A DNA stretch of 64,000 bases, from positions 124,001-188,000 of IMG/VR virus record IMGVR_UViG_3300009011_000002. One strand, 5' to 3'. A model generated the notes under the pieces. The model was not told where the DNA came from. It worked only from the letters and a program-made list of their open reading frames with translations, and searched no databases. A program made the translations under genes and the position numbers. Position 1 is the stretch's first letter. Each line of letters opens with the position of its first letter. The stretch comes from a virus. Positions 30,977 to 37,798 of this stretch are shown here, one piece after another.

Positions 30977-31354
30977 TTAACGCTTTACTGGTAGACGCGG
31001 GAAACGGGATTTGGTTTGCACCAGTTTGTTCAGCACAGCGCCGGTAGTGGCAAAGTAATCCGCCATCCGGTTGATGCCGAGTACCTTGAGTCCTTCATCG
31101 ACCTCGAAGGGCTGCAGTGTGAGCAGATTGATCGAAGGACCCCGATCGCCTTCGAAGTCGAACAGCTCATACGCCCGGTTCAAAGCAATGGCCCGGGCGC
31201 AGCCGGTTTGACGCATGTACCACAACACCCAATCGTTAGATGGGTGAGTACCGGCCTCGTTTGCCAGCTTGGGTTCTTGATCCAGCTGTTTTGCCAAACG
31301 GCAAAACACTTTGATCATGTTGCTGCCCATTTTGTTCAGAGGGGTAGTGTTCAT
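30977..31354 (-). CDS. Tryptophan-module protein, 125 aa
   Basis: Carries the short module described under findings: 'E-P-K-L' (27-30), then 'S-N-D-W-V-L-W-Y' (W42, W45), followed by a helix beginning 'CARAIALNRAYE'. The rest is a helical C-terminal part with basic end ('KSRFPRLPVKR'). No known domain. Its ATG overlaps the stop of the upstream gene (ATGA). The module occurs in about a dozen proteins of this region, so it is likely to be a shared docking or nucleic-acid-binding element. Confidence 0.78.
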   Translation of the reverse strand: MNTTPLNKMGSNMIKVFCRLAKQLDQEPKLANEAGTHPSNDWVLWYMRQTGCARAIALNRAYELFDFEGDRGPSINLLTLQPFEVDEGLKVLGINRMADYFATTGAVLNKLVQTKSRFPRLPVKR

Positions 31355-31686
31355 ACTTCTTCCAGTTTCTTGTACTTAGGGTAATGACGACGGCGCTCTA
31401 CAAAAGGTGTTCTAGCATCAGGTAATACACTCTTACCTACTGCCCTGACCACTTCCATCCGCTGGTAAACCACAATAGCCGCAAAATGAGGCCGACGCTT
31501 CATAATGCGTTCGATGATGGTCACGTCCTGAAAGTAGCGAGTGGGTCCGCCTGACATAGACAACTGGCTACCGTGGGCACCATGTGGATAGCGAACAGCG
31601 CCGATGATAAAGTTACGATCAGGCCCACCGGCAGTCTTGATACCGTCGAGGGCTTCGCGGTGGTCGGTATACGGTAAGGTAGCCAT
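31351..31686 (-). CDS. Hypothetical protein, 111 aa
   Basis: Unrecognised basic protein; a Gly/His-rich central part ('RYPHGAHGSQLSMSGGPTRYF'-like composition) and a helix-strand segment 'ERIMKRRPHFAAIVVYQRMEVV', then a very basic tail ('VERRRHYPKYKKLEEV'). It overlaps the next gene by four bases. The start codon (31686) overlaps the stop of a possible 27-codon frame, arguing for a chain of coupled translation. Possibly RNA- or DNA-binding from charge alone. Confidence 0.73.
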   Translation of the reverse strand: MATLPYTDHREALDGIKTAGGPDRNFIIGAVRYPHGAHGSQLSMSGGPTRYFQDVTIIERIMKRRPHFAAIVVYQRMEVVRAVGKSVLPDARTPFVERRRHYPKYKKLEEV

Positions 31687-31769
31687 TAAAACAACTCCGG
31701 GTTTTCAAGATAGTTCTGGCTGTCCATCAGGTCGTCACGAGCGTTAATTAGAGACGGTTCTGCGCCCAT
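31686..31769 (-). CDS. Possible micro-ORF, 27 aa
   Basis: ATG at 31769 with AAGGG seven bases upstream opens a 27-codon frame whose TAA overlaps the ATG of the next gene (TAATG at 31688-31684). Its product begins 'MGAEPSLINAR', echoing the E-P-x-L start of the tryptophan module of the neighbouring proteins, but has no Trp. It overlaps the end of gene 31744 by 26 bases and otherwise fills the only gap in this operon. Could be a leader/coupling peptide or a decayed module gene. Confidence 0.4.
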   Translation of the reverse strand: MGAEPSLINARDDLMDSQNYLENPELF

Positions 31770-32049
31770 TATCGGCCCTTGTCGGTGTGAAGTTGAGAAT
31801 GGCGTTGTCCAGGATCTCTATTAGCTGGAAGTCCTGTACATCGCCGTCGAAAGCAAACATCGATTTCTCGAGAGCCATGCCCTCGGCTTCGTCGTAGCTA
31901 ACGGCATGGGCCTGCATGCACCATTGGAGCCATGCAGGGTTGAACTGAATTTGGTTGACGATGTACAGCGGAGGCTGTACAAGGACATTTTGAGATTGCC
32001 CCAAGTGGGGTAGAAGATTAACCGGGTTACATGGGTAAAGGATCTTCAT
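31744..32049 (-). CDS. Tryptophan-module protein, 101 aa
   Basis: N-terminal hydrophobic/Pro segment, then the module: 'P-P-L' (26-28), 'F-N-P-A-W-L-Q-W-C' (W40, W43) and second helix 'VSYDEAEGMALE'. After it an acidic strand-helix part ('DGDVQDFQLIEILDNAIL'). The ATG overlaps the stop of the upstream module gene as ATGA. AAGGAAG lies in front. Adjacent to two other module proteins, consistent with local duplication of the module. Confidence 0.76.
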   Translation of the reverse strand: MKILYPCNPVNLLPHLGQSQNVLVQPPLYIVNQIQFNPAWLQWCMQAHAVSYDEAEGMALEKSMFAFDGDVQDFQLIEILDNAILNFTPTRADNGRRTVSN

Positions 32050-32237
32050 GGTTTGAACTTCCTTTTCGGTTTTGGTCTTCCGATGCGAAGCTCTCCCCGA
32101 CGGATCGCTTCTGCTCGGGTGCAGTTGTTAGTCAACATGCACCAATCGATCCAATCGGAGTTGAGCTCAGGAGGGTTGCCAACAGTAAGCGGTGGTTCTT
32201 CTGAGGTAATGCTGGTAAGTTTGATACAGTGTTTCAT
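32046..32237 (-). CDS. Minimal tryptophan-module protein, 63 aa
   Basis: Start at 32237 (MKHCIKLTS), with AGGAG four bases upstream. The protein consists of little more than the module: 'E-P-P-L' (14-17), 'L-N-S-D-W-I-D-W-C' (W29, W32), second helix 'CTRAEAIRRGE', and a basic tail ('RPKPKRKFKP'). It therefore shows that the module can stand alone as a folded or partner-bound unit. The longer reading frame upstream overlaps the previous gene and lacks a ribosome site. Confidence 0.76.
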   Translation of the reverse strand: MKHCIKLTSITSEEPPLTVGNPPELNSDWIDWCMLTNNCTRAEAIRRGELRIGRPKPKRKFKP

Positions 32238-32253
32238 AGATCTCCTATATGGT

Positions 32254-33363
32254 TTATTGTTTAATTGTTTTGCCAAGTTTCTTGGCTTTCTTCCGATACT
32301 TCCGCATCGCTTCCTTACAGGATTCGTCTGCGTTGATATAGAACTTGATACCCTCGACGATATCGTCCCAGGTAGGATAGAGCTTGCAGTTATCCATGAT
32401 GAACTTGACGAGCTTGCGATTGGTCAGGTCTTTACCCAACTTCTCGAGCTCTTGGTTCAACCGGCGGAGCCAGCTGTTGCTGAACCCGGAGTTGCTGTGG
32501 ATCTGACGGTGGCGTTTCGCAACGGCGCGCTTGCGGGCTTCCTCTTCTTCAGGCGTAGGGCCGTAGACGAAGTTGAAGTCTTCCAGGTTCACGGTCATGA
32601 TGTCGATCTCGCCGTCACCGAGAACTTCCATGGCCTTTTTGACCTGAGAAGGTGTCAGCCCCTTGCTCTTGAGGAACTCGCGGATCTGCCCCGTCTTAAC
32701 GATCTTGGCGGTGGCCTTACCGAAAAGATTTCCGTCGAACATTTCCTGACGTGCCTTGGAGGCAATCTGGATACCTGGCTCGCATAGAAGGTCGGTATCA
32801 CCAAGACTACCCGAGGGACGCTGGTGGCCGAGACGAACACCCAGCTTCAGATCGTGCAGCTCGGACAGCGCAGCATAAGAAACGTTGGTCAGGGTTACGG
32901 TACGCCCAGAAGGCAGCTTGAAGATACGAGGACCGATGTCACCCTCATTAATCTTTATGACCTCCCCCAACGTCGGAACTTTCAACCCGAGTTTAAGCCC
33001 ACTGAGAGGCAATTCCGTGTTATAAGCCTGTTGGTTTTTGGAGATTTCTTCCTCAGCTTTAGGTGGAGGAAGGACTACACCCAGAAACTCCAACCCGGTC
33101 ACATCACGTTTGCTTGTACGTCCTGCTTCGAGCAGCTTACTCCAGCCGGAGTTGAAAATACTGTTCTCGGCGTGGCTCTGGACGATCGCGTGGCTGAGGG
33201 CTTGCGTGAAGAACGAATCGTCACCGGTGAAGATTTTCTTAAGCTCTTCAACCGTGCTGTTCTCTACCAGTTTACGAAGTTCTTCCTTACGGTCGCCGGC
33301 AAATTGATCGAGCTTACCGGCTTCAAACATTGCCAGCAGTGCTTCTTTAAGATTGTTAGCCAT
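32254..33363 (-). CDS. Hypothetical protein, 369 aa
   Basis: Large unrecognised protein. N-terminal 70 residues helical and acidic; centre beta-rich with 'LPSGRTVTLTNVSYAALSEL'; then 'FLKSKGLTPSQVKKAMEVLG' (a helix-turn-helix-like pair, about 230-250); C-terminal third very basic ('MRKYRKKAKKLGKTIKQ'). Basic tail and helix pair hint at nucleic-acid binding. It overlaps the upstream module gene by eight bases. Not similar to any protein I can name. Confidence 0.78.
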   Translation of the reverse strand: MANNLKEALLAMFEAGKLDQFAGDRKEELRKLVENSTVEELKKIFTGDDSFFTQALSHAIVQSHAENSIFNSGWSKLLEAGRTSKRDVTGLEFLGVVLPPPKAEEEISKNQQAYNTELPLSGLKLGLKVPTLGEVIKINEGDIGPRIFKLPSGRTVTLTNVSYAALSELHDLKLGVRLGHQRPSGSLGDTDLLCEPGIQIASKARQEMFDGNLFGKATAKIVKTGQIREFLKSKGLTPSQVKKAMEVLGDGEIDIMTVNLEDFNFVYGPTPEEEEARKRAVAKRHRQIHSNSGFSNSWLRRLNQELEKLGKDLTNRKLVKFIMDNCKLYPTWDDIVEGIKFYINADESCKEAMRKYRKKAKKLGKTIKQ

Positions 33364-33634
33364 TCTTCTGTTCCTTCAATTCTTCAATTCGGAGTTTGCA
33401 AGCAGCGAGGCTTGCCTTAGGGGAATAACGACGACGCAAACGGAACCACGTCACCCAAACCGGGTTAGGTTTACCGTTAGCCAGAGCGGGAGGAGGCTCT
33501 GGCATTTCTTTCAAACTGTCGTTGAAAGCATGGTGTGCTTCTTTGTAAGACACTCCCTTTTGTTGCATGTACGCTTGGACCCAGGTGTGATTAATCTCAC
33601 CTTTCTTGGAAATCAAAGGTGGTAGTGTGTTCAT
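33356..33634 (-). CDS. Double tryptophan-module protein, 92 aa
   Basis: Two copies of the module in tandem: copy 1 'P-P-L-I-S' then 'I-N-H-T-W-V-Q-A' (W18; the second Trp is Ala21) with helix 'VSYKEAHHAF'; copy 2 'P-P-A-L-A-N-G-K-P-N-P-V-W-V-T-W-F' (W60, W63) with helix 'YSPKASLAACK'. Linked by 'KEMPEP'. Its closest relative is 34262, which has the same two-copy arrangement and the same linker ('KAMPEP'). The two genes flank the HD-domain gene, so this is a duplication around it. Confidence 0.8.
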   Translation of the reverse strand: MNTLPPLISKKGEINHTWVQAYMQQKGVSYKEAHHAFNDSLKEMPEPPPALANGKPNPVWVTWFRLRRRYSPKASLAACKLRIEELKEQKNG

Positions 33635-33650
33635 AGGGTCACCGTAAAAG

Positions 33651-34265
33651 TTATACCGTCAGCGCATCGATTTCTTTACGCTGTTCTTCCAGTTCCGCAC
33701 CAAAAGCTTTGATGTACAAATCCGGATAACGAGCATAACCACCAGTGCCGAACTTTTCCTTCAGATGCTTGAGAGCACCTTCACGACGCTCAGCAAGGGT
33801 CATCTCAGGGTTGTGCTTTTCTCGGTACATCACAGCACGATAGCGCATCTGAGTAACCCGACCTGGCAACCCACGATCCGCCGAGTTGATCAGTTCAGCA
33901 AATCGATTACTGAACTCCCCCTTGAATGAAGCACGATGTTGCTGACAGCCCAGGTATACATTCCTGAGTTCTTCACCTTGAAGGTTGTTAACAATCAGCG
34001 GGTGGTCAGTGGTAACCAGCCACTCGTAGCTGAGGGTGTGGTGATTATTACGGCTCCACGCGAACATGTCGTGGAAGTAAGCGGCGAACAACATCCACTT
34101 AGGGTCGTAACCCAACCCTAGGCGTTGATCGATCACCATAGCGGTTTGGAACACTTCTTCGAAATGTTCTTTGCGATGAGCTTTGTCATTCAGTTCCCAA
34201 AGCTCAGAGAACGACTCGATAATTTGTTTACGCAGTTCGCCAATCTGTTCTGGGGTGGTCATCAT
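33651..34265 (-). CDS. HD-domain phosphohydrolase-like protein, 204 aa
   Basis: HD-superfamily metal site: H34 in 'HRKEHF', 'A-A-Y-F-H-D-M' (H65-D66) and a later Asp in 'NSADRG' (near 129); additional His at 75/76 and 'QQHR' fit an extended site. Members hydrolyse phosphate bonds of nucleotides or signalling molecules; phage HD proteins can act on dNTPs, ppGpp or cyclic nucleotides, but the substrate cannot be read from sequence. ATGATG start overlaps the stop of 34262. Flanked by two paralogous double-module proteins, suggesting a functional unit. Confidence 0.82.
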   Translation of the reverse strand: MMTTPEQIGELRKQIIESFSELWELNDKAHRKEHFEEVFQTAMVIDQRLGLGYDPKWMLFAAYFHDMFAWSRNNHHTLSYEWLVTTDHPLIVNNLQGEELRNVYLGCQQHRASFKGEFSNRFAELINSADRGLPGRVTQMRYRAVMYREKHNPEMTLAERREGALKHLKEKFGTGGYARYPDLYIKAFGAELEEQRKEIDALTV

Positions 34266-34549
34266 GCGTTTCCTTCTTGTAAGAGTTTGAGTTTAGCCAA
34301 CCCGCATTTCTTTGCGATGTTGGTTGTTACGTTGTTGTGGATCCGATACCAGTGGACCCACCGCACACTGAGGAACTGACCGGTCTTCGAAAGCTTAGGC
34401 TCCGGCATAGCCTTGATCCGTTCGATATGTTGGAACCGAGCAGTTACAGGGGTACACCCATGTTTCTGTTGATACCACAGCTGCCACGCTGGATTGAACC
34501 CACCATTCCCATCAATGAGACTGGGTTCTTTTAATAGGACCTTCGGCAT
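34262..34549 (-). CDS. Double tryptophan-module protein, 95 aa
   Basis: First gene of this operon, 37 bases after a perfect TATATTAC. Copy 1: 'E-P-S-L-I-D' then 'F-N-P-A-W-Q-L-W-Y' (W22, W25), helix 'CTPVTARFQHIE'. Copy 2: 'P-K-L-S-K-T-G-Q' then 'L-S-V-R-W-V-H-W-Y' (W64, W67), helix 'VTTNIAKKCGLA'. Paralogue of 33356. No other domain is present, so binding of a partner through the modules must be its whole function. Confidence 0.82.
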   Translation of the reverse strand: MPKVLLKEPSLIDGNGGFNPAWQLWYQQKHGCTPVTARFQHIERIKAMPEPKLSKTGQFLSVRWVHWYRIHNNVTTNIAKKCGLAKLKLLQEGNA

Positions 34550-34585
34550 AATAATCCCTGAATATGTTAGCTATCTAACACCTTA

Positions 34586-34618
34586 GTAATATAGATGGGA
34601 GATCGGCTAAAACTTAAT
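34586..34618 (-). promoter_or_regulatory. Early-type phage promoter
   Basis: TATATTAC at 34593-34586 on the minus strand with upstream box ATTAAGTTTTAGCCGATC ending at the same distance as in the other two-part sites. Drives the operon beginning with the ATG at 34549. Confidence 0.75.
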
Positions 34619-34655
34619 ACCGATGTATCGGGTTAATAGGTCGTATCAAAAAGAA

Positions 34656-34698
34656 ATATAACCCCCTACTGCCTTTGTGGGGCAGTAGGGGGTTATAT
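34656..34698 (-). terminator. Very strong terminator hairpin
   Basis: ATATAACCCCCTACTGCC (34656-34673) pairs over 18 bases with 34681-34698. Followed on the minus strand by TTCTTTTTGATACG. It ends the operon at 34710, just upstream of the next promoter. Confidence 0.9.
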
Positions 34699-34709
34699 TC
34701 GGTTACTCG

Positions 34710-35117
34710 TTAGCCGAACAATACGGACAGGTCAGGTTTAACCAAGTTGAGTAGCGTTCTCAATTCTTGATTGGCCGGATTCATGACCATTTCGTAGTGA
34801 GGGTACTGAGGTGTCCACTGCCGAGTGTCTTTCAACGGTGGTGGTTTCAGCCCACAGAATTCATCGATGATGTGGTCTTCTTGCTCCAACATCATGTTGA
34901 ACCGGACGGAACTGAGTTGTTGGTGACGCATGAGTTCCCCAACGTTCCATTGGGTATTATGGGCCATTACATCCATCCCAAGGAAATCCATCCAGGCCCT
35001 TTCGTTGACACGACCGTCTACCTTACGCAGGGGTTTAGGTCGGACTACTGTTGGGCGAAGACCTTTACCACGACCAAAGGCAGCAATCAGATCGAGAGTA
35101 GAATTATTAGAACGCAT
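34710..35117 (-). CDS. Protein with degenerate tryptophan module, 135 aa
   Basis: Module remnant: 'K-P-L-R-K-V-D-G-R-V-N-E-R-A-W-M-D-F' (W42, with Phe45 in place of the second Trp), followed by helices 'NTQWNVGELMRHQ'. The N terminus is basic ('AFGRGKGLRPTVVRPKP'); the C-terminal half has Pro-rich and helical parts ('QWTPQYPHYEMVMN'). Overlaps the upstream gene by eleven bases. Last gene before the strong terminator. Function unknown. Confidence 0.75.
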   Translation of the reverse strand: MRSNNSTLDLIAAFGRGKGLRPTVVRPKPLRKVDGRVNERAWMDFLGMDVMAHNTQWNVGELMRHQQLSSVRFNMMLEQEDHIIDEFCGLKPPPLKDTRQWTPQYPHYEMVMNPANQELRTLLNLVKPDLSVLFG

Positions 35118-35604
35118 AACGGTTCACCTCGGCTGGTTCGGTAGGGAGCCACAACAGAACGGCACCGGCACCATGGTCATCGGGCAATGCTTCACGAACG
35201 GTAGCCCGCTGGTAATTGTCGAACAACCCTACCTCGCCGTTGAACTTCTGCTTGAACGGCAGTTCGAGTCCAACAGGTTTGGTATAACGGATAAAGCCCA
35301 GTACCCACTGCTCGGACTTACCGCCCCTTTCATAGTGACACACCACGATGAGCCCGTCACCGTACTCGTTGACCTCCAACTCGAAAGTCCGGGAGTTGAA
35401 GACCGTGTGGTTATGGAACATGATGAAAGCCAAGAAGGCTTCTTTCGTTGCCGGGACCAACACCTGCGGGAAACCGCTGTCGTTGAACATGTCACGCTGA
35501 ACGAACAGACAGTACTCGCCCGGGAAGGACTGGTCTTTACCACGAACCATATCCCAGTATTGTTCGGAAGTTTGGTTCTTGATGATGTCGATATAAGGAT
35601 GCAT
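35107..35604 (-). CDS. Hypothetical protein, 165 aa
   Basis: Unrecognised beta-rich protein: 'GEYCLFVQRDMF', 'PQVLVPATKEAFLAFIMFHN', 'RTFELEVNEYGDGLIVVCHY', 'GAVLLWLPTEP'. Without signal peptide or membrane span. ATG at 35604 follows AAAGGTACAGAAC. It overlaps the module gene downstream by eleven bases, so both are likely co-translated. No motif suggests an enzyme. Confidence 0.75.
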   Translation of the reverse strand: MHPYIDIIKNQTSEQYWDMVRGKDQSFPGEYCLFVQRDMFNDSGFPQVLVPATKEAFLAFIMFHNHTVFNSRTFELEVNEYGDGLIVVCHYERGGKSEQWVLGFIRYTKPVGLELPFKQKFNGEVGLFDNYQRATVREALPDDHGAGAVLLWLPTEPAEVNRYAF

Positions 35605-35619
35605 GTTCTGTACCTTTAG

Positions 35620-36210
35620 TTATTCAGATGGCCCGCTGTTGTCACTGCCGCTACTACCGCCGTAGTCGTTGTCAGACCCACGAGGAGAACACCGGGGCGC
35701 GCTCAGAGGCTCTCCGGTGCCTAAATCAGGGCCGTATTGGTGATGGTGGTGGATATGGGTGACGTTGCCGCCATGACGTTTAGGAGGAGCTGGCGGAGGC
35801 CCTTTTGGAGGGATCTTCGGTAGGGGGTTGCGACGGCCAGGTTCTAATGGTGGAGCTGAAGCTCGTGGATACCCGCCAGCTTTACGAGTCTTCTCACCCA
35901 ACGGTGGTTGACTGATGCTGTCAATCGTTAAAACGATATCATCAACACTATAGGCTTCGATGAAATCTTTTTCACTCTTACCTGCATTACCTTCGAGTGC
36001 TTGCCATACTTCAAATGCCGAACGACCCAGTCTTTTACTACGCTCGAGCTTACGGATTTCTTTCTCGGCATCACGGAACTTCTTTTCGAACTCGTTAGCC
36101 CGACGAGTCTCACGACACCACATAACGAACGAACTGATTACTGCGATCCAGAACAACAGGAACAGAATAACAGCCGGCAACATAGCGGCGGGGTTTAAGT
36201 GGAACGTCAT
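35620..36210 (-). CDS. Membrane protein with a fibre-type SAFEVW motif, 196 aa
   Basis: Start at 36210 (MTFHLNPAAM), with AGGAG six bases upstream. One transmembrane helix (10-31), then a charged coiled coil (36-60), then 'G-R-S-A-F-E-V-W-Q-A-L-E-G-N-A-G-K' with '..D-F-I-E-A' (62-86), which is the same motif found seven times in the late fibre at 2460. The C-terminal half is Pro/Gly-rich with a His cluster ('HIHHHHQYG') and a Ser/Gly/Asp tail, presumably disordered. A fibre-stem motif attached to a membrane anchor in an early operon is unusual; it might oligomerise the protein. Confidence 0.82.
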   Translation of the reverse strand: MTFHLNPAAMLPAVILFLLFWIAVISSFVMWCRETRRANEFEKKFRDAEKEIRKLERSKRLGRSAFEVWQALEGNAGKSEKDFIEAYSVDDIVLTIDSISQPPLGEKTRKAGGYPRASAPPLEPGRRNPLPKIPPKGPPPAPPKRHGGNVTHIHHHHQYGPDLGTGEPLSAPRCSPRGSDNDYGGSSGSDNSGPSE

Positions 36211-36212
36211 CA

Positions 36213-36500
36213 CTAGCTCCTGTATTGAAGGTACAAGAGAGCCCACGCAACAATGTGGCCTCCCAATGCAATCGAAACCCCCAAGACCTGCCACCGATTC
36301 TGTAATGGCCAGTGGCGGCGCATCCGTTGCCAGCGTGTGGCATTCGGTTGTACCGGGGGACGGTTATCAAGCATCATCAGGATATTGAACGAGTCAGTTT
36401 TGAAGTGCTCGTCCACCATCCGTTTAGCTTCCTCGAGGTTGCCAGGAACCGGATGGCTTTCGATGTTAGGTTCGCGGAACTTGAGAATCTTGGCTGTCAT
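36213..36500 (-). CDS. C-terminally anchored membrane protein, 95 aa
   Basis: Hydrophilic N-terminal 65 residues containing a helix ('LEEAKRMVDEHFKTDSF') and a basic aromatic stretch ('RWQRMRRHWPLQNRW'), then a single hydrophobic segment (about 70-90) and a 'QYRS' end. The basic region next to the span predicts a cytoplasmic N terminus. Two bases separate it from the next membrane protein at 36210, suggesting the two work together. Overlaps the upstream gene by 35 bases. Confidence 0.75.
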   Translation of the reverse strand: MTAKILKFREPNIESHPVPGNLEEAKRMVDEHFKTDSFNILMMLDNRPPVQPNATRWQRMRRHWPLQNRWQVLGVSIALGGHIVAWALLYLQYRS

Positions 36501-36702
36501 TTCGTTTACTCAGCTCTTCTTGTATCAGCCAATGGTGTTCTTCGGTAATCACCAACGTGGGTGGGCCAAAGCGGTAGTATTTGAACGTGAAGCCACCGGG
36601 GAGCATCTGGTTCATGCCCCTCAGTGCAGGGAGGTCGAGAGTCTCAACGCACCGTTTGATGCGTTGTTCTTCTCGAGTAAGAAAGCGAAGCACCTTGCTC
36701 AT
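36466..36702 (-). CDS. Hypothetical protein, 78 aa
   Basis: Start at 36702 (MSKVLRFLTREEQ), where the ATG overlaps the stop of the upstream gene as TAATG. Basic helix at the start, then strands 'FTFKYYRFGPPTLVITEE' and a final amphipathic helix. It overlaps the following gene by 35 bases. No known domain. Confidence 0.68.
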   Translation of the reverse strand: MSKVLRFLTREEQRIKRCVETLDLPALRGMNQMLPGGFTFKYYRFGPPTLVITEEHHWLIQEELSKRNDSQDSQVPRT

Positions 36703-37091
36703 TACCGGATTCCTTGATCGTACTGAACTTGTTGCCTGTTCAATGCATAGGCCAGAGAGCACACCTCTTCTGGGGTCATGCCGTCCCGCCTAGCAATGTC
36801 CATCACCCAACGTTGAGACAACTGCCCGTTGGGTGTCCACATGGACGGTGGTTCGTCTGGCAGTTCGGCTGTCAAGAAGTGCAGCTCATTACGAAGGCCT
36901 TGTTTCAACATGTTGGCCATCATCAGAACTGTTTCTTTGTCTTCGGGGTGGACGCTTACCACACGTCCAGCCTTAGCCAACTTCTCGGACATCCAGTTGG
37001 TCCATTCGAATGCCACACGGTCTTTGTGGGAAGTAAAGACCGTGGGTTCATCTTCGCCTGCTTGGTAACCCTTGTAGCCTGGTGGAAACAT
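36702..37091 (-). CDS. Tryptophan-module protein, 129 aa
   Basis: C-terminal module 'P-P-S-M-W-T-P-N-G-Q-L-S-Q-R-W-V-M-D' (W95; Asp98 replaces the second Trp) with second helix 'MTPEEVCSLAYALN'. A second W-x-x-W pair occurs earlier in 'V-A-F-E-W-T-N-W-M' (W30, W33), possibly another copy. Between them is a helical region. AGGAGGATTT precedes the ATG. Member of the family described in the findings. Confidence 0.76.
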   Translation of the reverse strand: MFPPGYKGYQAGEDEPTVFTSHKDRVAFEWTNWMSEKLAKAGRVVSVHPEDKETVLMMANMLKQGLRNELHFLTAELPDEPPSMWTPNGQLSQRWVMDIARRDGMTPEEVCSLAYALNRQQVQYDQGIR

Positions 37092-37109
37092 AAATCCTCC
37101 TTTGTGCTA

Positions 37110-37295
37110 TTAAATGTCCTTCACGTCCTCCACCAACGTCAGGGTCAGCACAGGGGAGTAGGTGAGTTGTTCTTTGACAGGTGGTGGTAACTGGGCGATG
37201 AGTTCGGGGGTGAAGTGTAAACGGCCCAGCAAGGCAACGGGTATATCTTGGTCCAGTTCCTTGAGTCTAGCTAAAAGTTCTTTTTGACGATCCAT
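37110..37295 (-). CDS. Small hypothetical protein, 61 aa
   Basis: Leu/Pro-rich short protein beginning with a charged helix 'MDRQKELLARLKELDQD'; the rest is 'F-T-P-E-L-I-A-Q-L-P-P-P-V-K' and a strand-like end. Ribosome site AGGAGATATACCTC precedes the ATG at 37295. No module Trp. Unknown function; existence supported by the ribosome site and close packing. Confidence 0.68.
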   Translation of the reverse strand: MDRQKELLARLKELDQDIPVALLGRLHFTPELIAQLPPPVKEQLTYSPVLTLTLVEDVKDI

Positions 37296-37312
37296 GAGGT
37301 ATATCTCCTAGG

Positions 37313-37798
37313 TCACATACCGAGTCGCTTAATGGCTTCTTGCAACAACTGGGTGTCAAAGGTCTTGCCAGCGATCTTGCCATCGCGTGTCAAGGAAGCC
37401 GCCAGGATCTCGAGGTGCTGGGAGATGTCCTTGTTGGTCATGTCGGATGGCGCTGGGATAAATGTCTTAGCCAGTGGGTTGTCCAGCATGGCCCGGAGTT
37501 TATCCAGTTCCTTGGTGGCCATCTTCATGCCTTCACTGAGAGCACCAATTGCTTGGATGCCTTTGAGCATGCCTTCGAAATTAGCGGCGAAGTTGCTTCT
37601 AAGGTCCGCAGGTTTGATGGAGTCGGCGTGGACTTTTTCGAGCTTACGCATCCCTGCCCCAAGACGCAGGCACATGTTCAGCTGTTCGATTGCAGCAGTG
37701 CGGTATTCCCGACTGGTACCGTCGGTCACAGGCAGTGCCAACACCATACGTTTCAGTGCACCCACTTGCCGTGCGTAATCATCGAGATCTTTGATCAT
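37313..37798 (-). CDS. Helical protein, 161 aa
   Basis: Almost entirely alpha-helical: helices around 3-20, 29-62, 68-108 and 122-160, with Ala/Leu/Met-rich faces suggesting a helical bundle or coiled-coil dimer. No family recognised. It overlaps the end of the preceding module protein by 20 bases in a different frame; AGGAGGCGTAG lies before the ATG at 37798. Unknown function. Confidence 0.76.
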   Translation of the reverse strand: MIKDLDDYARQVGALKRMVLALPVTDGTSREYRTAAIEQLNMCLRLGAGMRKLEKVHADSIKPADLRSNFAANFEGMLKGIQAIGALSEGMKMATKELDKLRAMLDNPLAKTFIPAPSDMTNKDISQHLEILAASLTRDGKIAGKTFDTQLLQEAIKRLGM

